Positions 1-6,000 are shown, numbered from the stretch's first letter. The stretch: DNA of 6,088 nt from an archaeon RBG_16_50_20 (GCA_001768965.1 MEMY01000099.1:1-6088), one strand, 5' to 3'. Numbers and translations are program-made. Notes: generated by a model not told the origin, from the letters alone.

Positions 1-140
1 GGTTTCGTGATACAAGACAACTGGAATTGAATTGGGGTCGGGGATGATGCCCAACGTTAACGTAAACGTGAAATCCCCTTAACCACCTAAACGCCATAGT
101 GTTAGTAAAGCCATTTCAGAGTTAGCTCCGCCATAACGAG
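1..140. other. Left-edge region without a confident gene
   Basis: No recognisable gene is seen here. On the minus strand an ATG at 97-95 opens a frame of 32 codons that runs off the left edge (begins MAFRWLRGFHVYVNV). It has no Shine-Dalgarno and no family resemblance I can name, so it could be the start of a gene or chance. A 10-codon minus frame starting near 134 is too short to support. The minus-strand genes to the right end at 141, and no clear T-rich terminator follows that stop. The complementary hexamers GGGGAT (40-45) and ATCCCC (73-78) could form a stem enclosing the repeat at 53-70. Confidence 0.4.
53..70. repeat. Three tandem AACGTN hexamers containing a 10-bp palindrome
   Basis: The stretch reads AACGTT, AACGTA, AACGTG in tandem. 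Bases 54-63 (ACGTTAACGT) form a perfect 10-bp palindrome. It lies downstream of the minus-strand gene ending at 141 and inside a possible GGGGAT/ATCCCC stem. It could be an operator or part of a 3' structure, or it could be chance; nothing in the window shows its use. Confidence 0.4.
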
Positions 141-434
141 TCATCTCCGGATTCTTATGACGACTAATGCGAGCAATATGATCGTGACAATTACGAGGAG
201 AACTAGTAGGCTTCGGTTTCTCTCCCATACGACGAAGTTCGCGTTAAGTCTCGTGAAGGGATCGCGTGACTTCAACATTCGGAAGAGGATGGTGGCCTCT
301 TCTCTGCTGAATATTCCGTTGTCTACTCGAATCTCACCGGTCATGCTCTTTTCGAATTTGTGGCGCCCGACCCAGAAGGGATTCGAATAACTGCTGGTTA
401 CCCACAGGTCGAATTCCTCTTGTTGTGATGACAT
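141..434 (-). CDS. Small protein with one C-terminal transmembrane segment (97 aa)
   Basis: I do not recognise a family. The product has a soluble, charged N-terminal part (residues 1-72, with aromatic clusters such as NPFWVGRHKF near 19-28) and one strongly hydrophobic helix at about 75-93, ending in RIRR. This is the layout of a bitopic or tail-anchored membrane protein. Its ATG lies 8 bases after the stop of the upstream UPF0182 gene, and its Shine-Dalgarno overlaps that stop, so the two genes are probably co-transcribed and coupled. That makes it a candidate partner of the UPF0182 protein, but this is inference from position only. A 77-codon plus-strand frame covers most of the same bases (157-390), but it lacks the operon context and the sensible membrane-protein pattern. 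Existence is fairly likely; function is unknown. Confidence 0.65.
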   Translation of the reverse strand: MSSQQEEFDLWVTSSYSNPFWVGRHKFEKSMTGEIRVDNGIFSREEATILFRMLKSRDPFTRLNANFVVWERNRSLLVLLVIVTIILLALVVIRIRR

Positions 435-439
435 GCCTG

Positions 440-448
440 CACCTACCT
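440..448 (-). promoter_or_regulatory. Shine-Dalgarno overlapping the upstream stop codon
   Basis: On the minus strand AGGTAGGTG lies here, with GGTG five bases before the ATG at 434. The TAG stop of the UPF0182 gene (445-443) sits inside the motif. A ribosome terminating on that stop would cover the site, which supports termination-reinitiation coupling and fixes the start of the 97-residue protein. Confidence 0.65.
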
Positions 449-3175
449 GATCTGGACGGTGATGTAGTAGAGTTTCACAACCCCGCCTGTAGAGACGAGC
501 ACGCCGTAGTTGAGGTCACCGTTCGGGGCAATCCAATGGTAGACTTCCGTCACGCCGTATTTCTGGCTGTAGTTGGTGATGAAATCGTTGACGGTGGTAC
601 TGATAGAAGTCCATTGGGTTTCATCGGTGTAGGTGATGTTTGCGATTCGAATCTCCACGTTCGCACTGATCTTGTCAGGGCTGACCAGTGAGTATCCCTT
701 ATCTGTGAATAGCAAGCCGATTTTCTTCTCACGTTCCGCCGATCCCACTATGGTAGGAATTCCCCCGGATATCGCGTAGTATGCTTGAGACGAGTCTGCT
801 CCAACCGCCACCCTGGCTCCGGTCGTCGCGTCGACGACCGTGACGAAGGCCATCTTTGTGATGACAGCATTCTGGACTTCGGTGTTGATGTAGACTGGAA
901 TGAAGTAGTAGAGGTGGTCACCGATCAGGTACAATAGGATGTTTCCAAGTCGATAGTTCGGCAATAGAGTTAGCTGTTTGCGTACGATATCGTCTGTCTC
1001 CACGGCTTGTAGAGCGGCAGACGGTCCAATTAGCTGGGTTGTTGAGTTGGATATTCTGTATAGGTTCAGCTTTCCCAGCTGGTCGCTACCGTACGCTATG
1101 TACATCCCTGCAAGGTTCCTGCCGGGGGATGCCTGATACTCCACGAGCTGCAGCCCTACGAAGTCAGCCCGATTCCCCGAAGTCATCAGGACATAAAGTA
1201 CCTCTGTAGCTTCTGGTCGCTCGTAGAAGTCAGAGCCTGATCTCCAAACGAATGGATCGCTCACATGGTATCTGAAAGACACATCAAGCTGTCCAGGCAG
1301 GTCGCGAGTTCCGAGCAAGTCCTCAGGATAGCGTAGTTGAGGGATGAGCCATTCTGGGGGTGCTTTCCATGACGGGTAGTATTGTCTGTAGAAGTCGACC
1401 AGAAAACCGTCCGGTTTGGCGATGACATAGGGGTACATGCGCCCGTCTTCGATGTCGACGAGGACCACTCCGAAGAATCGGAGGTAGCTGCTGCCGGAGA
1501 ATCCAGAGTGAATCGGGTAGTTCGTGTAGACTTGGACGAGGTAGTAGATCCGGTTTCCATCTGTGACGAGGTAGCTTGCGCGATCCGTAGTCAGCCCGCC
1601 GATGAGGACGTCTTCCACTCTCTGGTGAACGTCTCGGTTATGTAGCATCATAATGTCATCTTGGGGAGGGCTGAAGGCGAAGCCGACTTGGCTTTCCTTC
1701 GCGAGGAACCATAGAGTCCTCTGCCAGCCTGAGAGAACATAGTCAGGCTCTCCGGTATAGGAGGCGTTTCCGATCTCTTCGAATCCCGGAACGTGAACGT
1801 ACACGTCATCGGCGAACTCCTCACCGTAGTAGATCGATGGTTCGGCCTTGACTCCGAATGCCTGCTGGACTGTGACGTATTCGCCCGTGTGACTGTCTAT
1901 CACGATTATCCTGGCGGCGTGAGTGTAGATCAGGCGGCGGCTGATCCAATCCTCATATGGATAGTTGATTGTGGTGGGAGCAACCCAGTATTCGCGACCG
2001 TTAACGTAGATTATGTTTGAGTCGCTCAGCCGCATCCAGTTGACGCCTATCTGATTCTTCATCTTCGTGTACGACGCGTCTTGATCCCACTGCCTCACAA
2101 GCGAAACTATCTTGCTGGTGTTCCCTGCAGGCAGATCTGAGAGCGGCTCAGTCACTACGGTCTCCAAGCCTGCAGCCCATCGCGTGACTTGAATTTCCTT
2201 CGTCGTCAAGGGTTTCCATTCATAGTCTGACCAGTTGTTGTTCCAGTTTAGCGAGTAGCCTACGACGAAACCCAAGTTTACAATGAGTATGGCGAACAAG
2301 AACAGTGCCATGAGGTATACGATCCATCGTTTCCGGCGCGCCATGCCTATTGTTCGTCGAATGACTCCGAACTGAAAAGAGGCCGCGATGACCAAGAAGC
2401 TGACGAAGACTGTGATAGCGATCAGGTAGTTGTTGGGTGTCGCAATGTTCATGGCCCAGTAGGGTGCACCAACGATCGCCACCAGCACAGCTAGAGCGAG
2501 AATGAGAAATAGATCTCTCGTCCAGGCATTCGTCTTGAGTCGAGCGAAATCGCGGACGAGCATCAGAATGAGTCTGAGGACTGCGACGAATACGACCGCA
2601 GCGAAGATGTCGTAGATGAGGCGGTACTGAACCTCCATAGTAGGCATCAACGCAACAAGCTCAGCTCCGGAAACGGGAGCCAACGGGAGCTGAAAGACCC
2701 TCAGGATCTGGCCCCAGTCACCCAGCCCACTTTGCAGCATCGTGATCACGATCGTCAGATTACCAAGGCCCGGTATCCCGTTCGCCGATGCGATCATCCA
2801 GAAAGCCACAGCCCACTTGACCACCTGCCAAAACAACCACACAACCCTCCCAGGACCGAGCGAGACAGACTCCTCCACCCCTCTGACACGCGCGAAGGCT
2901 CCTCCGAGCGCTGAAAGCCCCTCAAAGAGATGACTCCTTCTAGGGATCGGATTGATGAAGAGAAGTGCGAGAACACCGGCGACGATGAAGGTGTTATTGT
3001 GATAGAAGTTTACCGCGAACCAGTCGAGGCCTGCCTTAGACGCATACATGGACTGGAGAACGACCCAGTCCAAATAAACTGACAGCCCATAAACGATAAC
3101 ACCAACGAAAACTATCCCTACCATGATCCAGCCAATCAATCCGAAAAGACGCGGAGGCGGTCCAGATCGTTCCAT
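443..3175 (-). CDS. UPF0182 family membrane protein (910 aa)
   Basis: The family (COG1615/PF03699) is best known from actinobacteria and cyanobacteria; its function is not established. Residues 1-309 hold seven hydrophobic segments at about 10-35, 60-75, 110-131, 185-207, 221-240, 249-272 and 283-309. They are followed by a large, mostly hydrophilic domain (310-910), expected outside the cell. Family-type signatures in that domain are EIQVTRWAAGLE (327-338), WISRRLIYTHAARIIV (410-425), SIYYGE (447-452), LRYPEDLLG (614-622) and YHVSDPFVW (636-644). The 910-residue length is normal for the family and the frame is intact. The ATG start has no Shine-Dalgarno but sits about 35-45 bases after a TATA-like element, suggesting a short leader or leaderless mRNA. 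The gene is followed directly by the 97-residue membrane protein. The family call is secure; the role is not known. Confidence 0.88.
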   Translation of the reverse strand: MERSGPPPRLFGLIGWIMVGIVFVGVIVYGLSVYLDWVVLQSMYASKAGLDWFAVNFYHNNTFIVAGVLALLFINPIPRRSHLFEGLSALGGAFARVRGVEESVSLGPGRVVWLFWQVVKWAVAFWMIASANGIPGLGNLTIVITMLQSGLGDWGQILRVFQLPLAPVSGAELVALMPTMEVQYRLIYDIFAAVVFVAVLRLILMLVRDFARLKTNAWTRDLFLILALAVLVAIVGAPYWAMNIATPNNYLIAITVFVSFLVIAASFQFGVIRRTIGMARRKRWIVYLMALFLFAILIVNLGFVVGYSLNWNNNWSDYEWKPLTTKEIQVTRWAAGLETVVTEPLSDLPAGNTSKIVSLVRQWDQDASYTKMKNQIGVNWMRLSDSNIIYVNGREYWVAPTTINYPYEDWISRRLIYTHAARIIVIDSHTGEYVTVQQAFGVKAEPSIYYGEEFADDVYVHVPGFEEIGNASYTGEPDYVLSGWQRTLWFLAKESQVGFAFSPPQDDIMMLHNRDVHQRVEDVLIGGLTTDRASYLVTDGNRIYYLVQVYTNYPIHSGFSGSSYLRFFGVVLVDIEDGRMYPYVIAKPDGFLVDFYRQYYPSWKAPPEWLIPQLRYPEDLLGTRDLPGQLDVSFRYHVSDPFVWRSGSDFYERPEATEVLYVLMTSGNRADFVGLQLVEYQASPGRNLAGMYIAYGSDQLGKLNLYRISNSTTQLIGPSAALQAVETDDIVRKQLTLLPNYRLGNILLYLIGDHLYYFIPVYINTEVQNAVITKMAFVTVVDATTGARVAVGADSSQAYYAISGGIPTIVGSAEREKKIGLLFTDKGYSLVSPDKISANVEIRIANITYTDETQWTSISTTVNDFITNYSQKYGVTEVYHWIAPNGDLNYGVLVSTGGVVKLYYITVQIR

Positions 3176-3194
3176 AGATTCGAATCACGAATGG

Positions 3195-3242
3195 AACTAG
3201 CGAAACACCACTATATCAACTAGGCCCCACATTCAACTAGCG
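3195..3242. repeat. Three AACTAG direct repeats in the UPF0182 promoter region
   Basis: AACTAG occurs at 3195-3200, 3218-3223 and 3235-3240. The outer two extend to the identical octamer AACTAGCG and start exactly 40 bases apart, about four helical turns. They flank the TATA-like box at 3211-3220, and the middle copy overlaps its upstream edge. The spacing fits a regulator binding one face of the DNA around the promoter, but the motif is short and the function is inferred. Confidence 0.35.
3211..3220 (-). promoter_or_regulatory. Candidate archaeal TATA box for the UPF0182 gene
   Basis: The minus strand reads GTTGATATAG, centred about 40 bases upstream of the ATG at 3175. A usual archaeal TATA-to-start distance of about 25 bases would put transcription start some 10-15 bases before the ATG. 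That agrees with the missing Shine-Dalgarno in the leader. No clear purine-rich BRE is seen next to it, so this remains a candidate. Confidence 0.35.
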
Positions 3243-3270
3243 GGCTCTTCAGTCTCCTGATAATACAACA

Positions 3271-3567
3271 TCAAAGCCTGGCAAGCTTTTCTTGGAATAT
3301 TCTGATTCCGCCTTGAGAATCGAATCCAATGGAGAAATGATATGAACGGTTACCGGAGATGGCTGTGCATTCCCTTTGCCTTTGGTCTCCATTTACCTTA
3401 ATTTGGTCAATCGTCTGCCAACCCGTTCTGTGCTTCACTTCCGCGATCATGTTTCGAAATTCTACCTCGCAAATTTCGCAACAGAAGAACATGCGCTGTC
3501 CTTCCACCTCAGCCCAATAGTTTCCCCAGGTAGCTTCGCAGATAGCGCAGCCTTCAGGCACTTTCAA
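3271..3567 (-). CDS. Ta0938-like small zinc-binding protein (98 aa)
   Basis: The N-terminal part carries C7-x2-C10 and a C29-C30-x2-C33 cluster separated by an aromatic stretch (ATWGNYW, 12-18; MFFCC, 26-30). Four or five cysteines are thus positioned to bind zinc. The pattern matches, from memory, the Ta0938 family of Thermoplasma and related archaea, whose biochemical role is unknown. The C-terminal half (about 48-98) is a mixed polar segment with no motif I recognise. It is the last gene of the operon and overlaps the end of the HDO gene by 14 bases. The start taken here is TTG, preceded on the minus strand by AGAGGAAGG and a four-base spacer; a GTG two codons later (3561) is an alternative. 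The coding call is strong; the family name is moderate. Confidence 0.72.
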   Translation of the reverse strand: MKVPEGCAICEATWGNYWAEVEGQRMFFCCEICEVEFRNMIAEVKHRTGWQTIDQIKVNGDQRQRECTAISGNRSYHFSIGFDSQGGIRIFQEKLARL

Positions 3568-4468
3568 GTTGCCTTCCTCTTTCCAAACGAGCCATTAAGT
3601 AGTTGTCGAATGCGTGGATGGATTTCAGGAATGTTGCTTGGATATTCTCTGCAATCCCAAGCTGCGAGGAATATTTCGCGATTAGGTCTAGCGCCTCTTC
3701 CGAATGCTCTACGTCAGCTTCGTAGCCTTCCCTGAGGAAGTCCTTCGTTGCATCGGTGATTTCGTTCCCTGATAGTATTGCCGGGTCGAAGTAGCTAATT
3801 GAGGCGCCTTCATTTTTCAGGTTGCGGTCTGCTATGAGTTCCAATCCATGCATTGCAACCATCGTCTCCAACCAATGATCACTCACAGCTATTTCATTCC
3901 AAGTTTTGATAGCGAGCTTAGTATCAAGCAGAGGTGGCGTCGCCAGAACCTGCTGCCTTGTCGTGCCTAAGCTTTCACCCATTCGCAGTAAGAGTTCATA
4001 GTGCGAGGGTCTTTCGGGACCATATCCCCCGAATTCTGTGTTAATATTGTCGATTTCGTACAATGTGACGTCGACCTGGTCGGTCTTCGCTATGATATTG
4101 GCACAGGACCGTGTCCACTGTCTTAGAAAGTGCTGGTGCTCCAATACATAACCTAGCAACGTCGCCCTGGATGGGTGTTGCAAGGCTAACACGAAGGGGT
4201 GAGGCCTTTCTCCGTAGAATCTCTCAATGAATCTTTTCTTAATCCAATTCCTGATGTCCTTTTTGGCATCGAAGTAATCGAACATCTGTTGCTCAAGAGC
4301 AGTTTCGTCAAGCTTCTTCTTTGTGATGTTCCTGTTTAGCCACATCACATGTTCGACATCGCTCTTTTCAGCTAGATTGTAGAAATGACTTGAGAGGCTG
4401 CGGTAGTCTCCCAAGGCGAAGAGCTGGCCGCAAACGGCACATTTGGTCAAGGATAACTTCCCCTTCAC
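3554..4468 (-). CDS. Zinc finger fused to a heme-oxygenase-like (TenA/PqqC/HDO-type) diiron domain (304 aa)
   Basis: Residues 1-50 form a compact zinc finger, C10-x2-C13-x14-H28-x11-H40, followed by VMWLNRNITKKK. Residues about 60-300 look like the all-helical heme-oxygenase-like fold. They include the family-type stretch HPFVLAL (90-96) leading to GYVLEHQHFLRQW (106-118), the SHYELLLR helix (155-162), and an LG (167-168) to P178 to T183 run. Compared from memory with SznF-type HDO oxidases (E189, E215, H225, E281, H311, D315, H318), the expected ligands align as E110, E145, H156, E210, D252 and H255. The remaining His position is G248, in REGYEADVEH (246-255). The protein may be a diiron oxidase with an altered site or a non-catalytic derivative; the substrate is unknown. 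The start is GTG, overlapping the upstream stop by four bases, and the 3' end overlaps the Ta0938-like gene. The fold call is good; any enzymatic role is inference. Confidence 0.78.
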   Translation of the reverse strand: MKGKLSLTKCAVCGQLFALGDYRSLSSHFYNLAEKSDVEHVMWLNRNITKKKLDETALEQQMFDYFDAKKDIRNWIKKRFIERFYGERPHPFVLALQHPSRATLLGYVLEHQHFLRQWTRSCANIIAKTDQVDVTLYEIDNINTEFGGYGPERPSHYELLLRMGESLGTTRQQVLATPPLLDTKLAIKTWNEIAVSDHWLETMVAMHGLELIADRNLKNEGASISYFDPAILSGNEITDATKDFLREGYEADVEHSEEALDLIAKYSSQLGIAENIQATFLKSIHAFDNYLMARLERGRQLESA

Positions 4469-4674
4469 AATGGGAACTCATCGGGGAGTTGATGTCTGAG
4501 TGCCTTATACTCATCGCCATCTTCCTGTTTCAATCGCTCCAGAATCACTTTCACTTCTTTGGTAGATAGGCCGCGGGTGGATCCTACCATTTCTACTGTC
4601 TCCTCGAAATTTGCGTGGCATGCATGGTAGCAATTGACCATGCCCGTCATCAACTCCCGTTCCTTCGGGGTCAA
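4465..4674 (-). CDS. Small Cys/His-rich protein with a helix-turn-helix-like segment (69 aa)
   Basis: I do not recognise a named family. Residues 15-20 read CYHACH, a dense potential metal-binding cluster. Residues 22-50 (NFEETVEMV, then GLSTKEVKVILERLKQ) resemble a helix-turn-helix, with GLS as the turn and STKEVKVILERL as the putative recognition helix. The tail ends in LPDEFPL. The gene leads the three-gene operon, and its TGA stop overlaps the GTG start of the HDO gene (GTGA), so translation is probably coupled. The start taken is TTG at 4674; ATG codons at 4650 (residue 9) and 4641 (residue 12) are alternatives, both keeping the CYHACH cluster. Only a GA-repeat and no clear Shine-Dalgarno precede the TTG. 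It could be a metal-responsive regulator of the operon or an accessory subunit; neither is shown. Confidence 0.68.
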   Translation of the reverse strand: MTPKERELMTGMVNCYHACHANFEETVEMVGSTRGLSTKEVKVILERLKQEDGDEYKALRHQLPDEFPL

Positions 4675-4844
4675 AACTCTCTCTCTCGTTCGACCTTATG
4701 CCGCGTTCCTTCGCTTTAGGTTTCTGGGCATTCCGAGATGGCACTATCAGGCTACGTTGCGTGTGTCGGTCTAACGGTGCGCGCACACACCAATGATTCA
4801 AAAGCTGAGGGGCGTTCAAGCGTGGAATAGAACAGGTTTGGACT
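4675..4844. promoter_or_regulatory. Divergent intergenic region with palindrome GTGCGCGCAC
   Basis: This gap separates the minus-strand three-gene operon from the plus-strand VOC gene and must hold promoters for both. Bases 4777-4786 (GTGCGCGCAC) are a perfect 10-bp palindrome. GTGTGT at 4761-4766 can pair with ACACAC at 4785-4790 as a competing stem. A CT/GA dinucleotide run lies at 4677-4687, just before the minus-strand TTG. TATA-like elements are weak in both directions: minus-strand CCTAAAGC about 42 bases before the TTG, and TTCAAAAG about 45 bases before the VOC ATG. No tRNA or other RNA gene is seen. Confidence 0.45.
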
Positions 4845-5222
4845 ATGATGAAATTCCACTTCGGTTGTGTCTTTTATTACGTCTCTGATCTGGGAAGGGC
4901 GATCTCGTTCTATTCTGATGTGCTTGGCTTTAGATTGACTTCTAGGGATATTGTCGTCCGTTTCGATGTTGATGGTGTTCTGTTCGAACTCGTCCCCAGC
5001 CGAGATAAGAAGGACCTAGGAAGCGGCGGGAACGCGCGCCTCTGCCTCAAAGTCGATAACATCACTCAAGCCGTCGAATATCTAAACAAGAAGAGGACTC
5101 GTGTTAGCGAAATTCAAGAAGTAGAGAATGGCAAGCTAGCCTCGGTTGAGGACCGGGATGGAAACGAGATTTGCCTCTGGCAATATGATTTATTCAATGT
5201 AAACAATCCGCGAATTTTGTAA
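4845..5222 (+). CDS. VOC/glyoxalase-fold protein (125 aa)
   Basis: The product has the two beta-alpha-beta-beta-beta modules of the vicinal oxygen chelate fold. The first module runs from VFYYVSDLGRAISFYSDVLGF (9-29) to VLFELVPS (45-52). The second runs from RLCLKVDNITQAVEYL (65-80) to VEDRDGNEICLWQ (101-113). One such chain normally dimerises to build the active site. E48 fits the usual Glu ligand, but the other usual metal positions read C8 (normally His), R65 (normally His) and C110 (normally Glu), so classical glyoxalase or extradiol-type metal binding is not supported. It may bind a ligand, use cysteines, or be a degenerate member. Two ATG codons stand in tandem at 4845 and 4848, with only a weak GG-rich Shine-Dalgarno. 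It is transcribed alone, divergent from the HDO operon and convergent with the cupin gene. Confidence 0.85.
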   Translation: MMKFHFGCVFYYVSDLGRAISFYSDVLGFRLTSRDIVVRFDVDGVLFELVPSRDKKDLGSGGNARLCLKVDNITQAVEYLNKKRTRVSEIQEVENGKLASVEDRDGNEICLWQYDLFNVNNPRIL

Positions 5223-5257
5223 GCAAGACTTGAACCATTTCAATCGAAGCTGGATTC

Positions 5258-5306
5258 GTAGCTGAGTTTTCGATGTACAATTCGCAGCTACTGATTACGA
5301 AAACTC
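5258..5306. terminator. Interleaved inverted repeats between convergent genes, possible bidirectional terminator
   Basis: GTAGCTG (5258-5264) pairs with CAGCTAC (5285-5291). GAGTTTTCG (5264-5272) pairs with CGAAAACTC (5298-5306). The arms alternate, so the two stems are either a pseudoknot or alternative hairpins. Each strand reads GAGTTTTCG within this element, placing a T4 run for transcripts arriving from either side. The position, between the VOC stop at 5222 and the cupin stop at 5368, fits a shared terminator, although four T residues is short for an archaeal terminator. A second minus-strand T4 lies near 5329-5332. Confidence 0.35.
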
Positions 5307-5367
5307 CGGAGACACACGCCGAGTTACCAAAAGGGAGAACGATGACGCTCGCACACACTGGATTCGA

Positions 5368-5946
5368 CTAATATCGGTCTGGGTCTCGGAGGATGTTGCA
5401 GTATCCGGATACGAATTTGCCCACTTCCCCCGTAACCGGATCATAGCTATGCCTCTCGGTGTTGCCAATATCTCTTCCATACACGTGAATACTCCAGGCT
5501 GGTTCAGTTGAGACGTTGTCGACCCGATGGATTCCTGCCCTACCGAGAACCGTCACATGACCATTCCTGTTCATACTCTCCCTCGCTATCTCCAGTTTGG
5601 CAAACTTCGGATTTGACCCATCATCTAACCTCCGGTAGAGTGATTCCCGCTCCTCGCCCGAGTAGGCTCCGATCAGCGCCCAAGTCAAATGGTCATGGAT
5701 TGGCGTCGTCTGTCCTGGCTGCCAGACTCCGCCAACTATTGAGAAAATTTCGTCTTTGGGCATGTGGATTAGATTCATGGCAAACCGGTCCTTTCTCGGC
5801 GCAAAGGCTTCACCTGGCAAGGATGGGTTGGAGAGTAATTTCTCCAGAAGCGGCTTGATCCTCCGCATCACATCCGATTCAGCAGTATAACCTCGCACGA
5901 TCTGCTCGCTCTCAGCGATGAACTCCTTAAGTGAGAAATCAGACAT
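5368..5946 (-). CDS. Cysteine-dioxygenase-type cupin, thiol dioxygenase-like (192 aa)
   Basis: The protein matches the CDO/3-mercaptopropionate dioxygenase cupin fold (COG5553-like). Residues are numbered from the ATG at 5946. The first cupin motif is GGVWQPGQTTPIHDH (72-86), with H84 and H86 as iron ligands. The third ligand is H140 in GIHRVDN (138-144). The second-shell triad of CDO-type enzymes is present as S152, H154 and Y156 in SIHVYGRD (152-159). The position of the cysteine that crosslinks to Tyr in mammalian CDO is not Cys here. The segment matching YTRNL, which holds the carboxylate-binding Arg of animal CDO, reads FAMNL (55-59), so the thiol substrate cannot be assigned. Known relatives use iron and O2 to oxidise a thiol to a sulfinate. 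A GTG two codons upstream (5952) is also open, but the Shine-Dalgarno favours the ATG. The gene converges with the VOC gene. Confidence 0.85.
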   Translation of the reverse strand: MSDFSLKEFIAESEQIVRGYTAESDVMRRIKPLLEKLLSNPSLPGEAFAPRKDRFAMNLIHMPKDEIFSIVGGVWQPGQTTPIHDHLTWALIGAYSGEERESLYRRLDDGSNPKFAKLEIARESMNRNGHVTVLGRAGIHRVDNVSTEPAWSIHVYGRDIGNTERHSYDPVTGEVGKFVSGYCNILRDPDRY

Positions 5947-5951
5947 GAACA

Positions 5952-5955
5952 CACC
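5952..5955 (-). promoter_or_regulatory. Shine-Dalgarno GGTG deciding the cupin start
   Basis: The minus strand reads GGTG, then TGTTC, then ATG at 5946. The five-base spacing is the same as before the 97-residue gene. The alternative GTG start at 5952 would lie inside this Shine-Dalgarno, so the ATG is preferred and the protein has 192 residues. Confidence 0.55.
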
Positions 5956-6000
5956 AGCCCTATTCTACGTACTCAAAGAGCAAAAACCTGCGGGGCACGG

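Noticed and set aside
157..390. 77-codon plus-strand frame overlapping the small membrane protein
   Set aside because: The minus-strand frame has a Shine-Dalgarno, operon position and a clean transmembrane helix; the plus-strand frame has none of these.
3554..3567. Overlap of the HDO and Ta0938-like genes as a frameshifted single fusion gene
   Set aside because: The downstream frame has its own purine-rich Shine-Dalgarno and start, and its length and cysteine pattern fit a complete stand-alone small protein.
3376..3735. 119-codon open frame on the plus strand
   Set aside because: It lies antisense to the HDO and Ta0938-like genes, both of which have clear motif patterns. Its translation has no domain signal.
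4511..4819. 102-codon minus-strand frame overlapping the 69-residue gene in another phase
   Set aside because: Its translation is low-complexity and Arg-rich, whereas the 69-residue frame has the HTH-like and Cys/His pattern and a four-base overlap with the next gene.
4761..4845. Possible tRNA or structured RNA before the VOC gene (GTTCAAGC resembles a T-loop)
   Set aside because: No acceptor stem, anticodon arm or D-arm could be fitted around it.
5508..5858. 116-codon open frame on the plus strand
   Set aside because: It is antisense to the cupin gene, whose iron-binding motifs are unmistakable. The frame is rich in Arg, Ser and Pro, as expected of a shadow.
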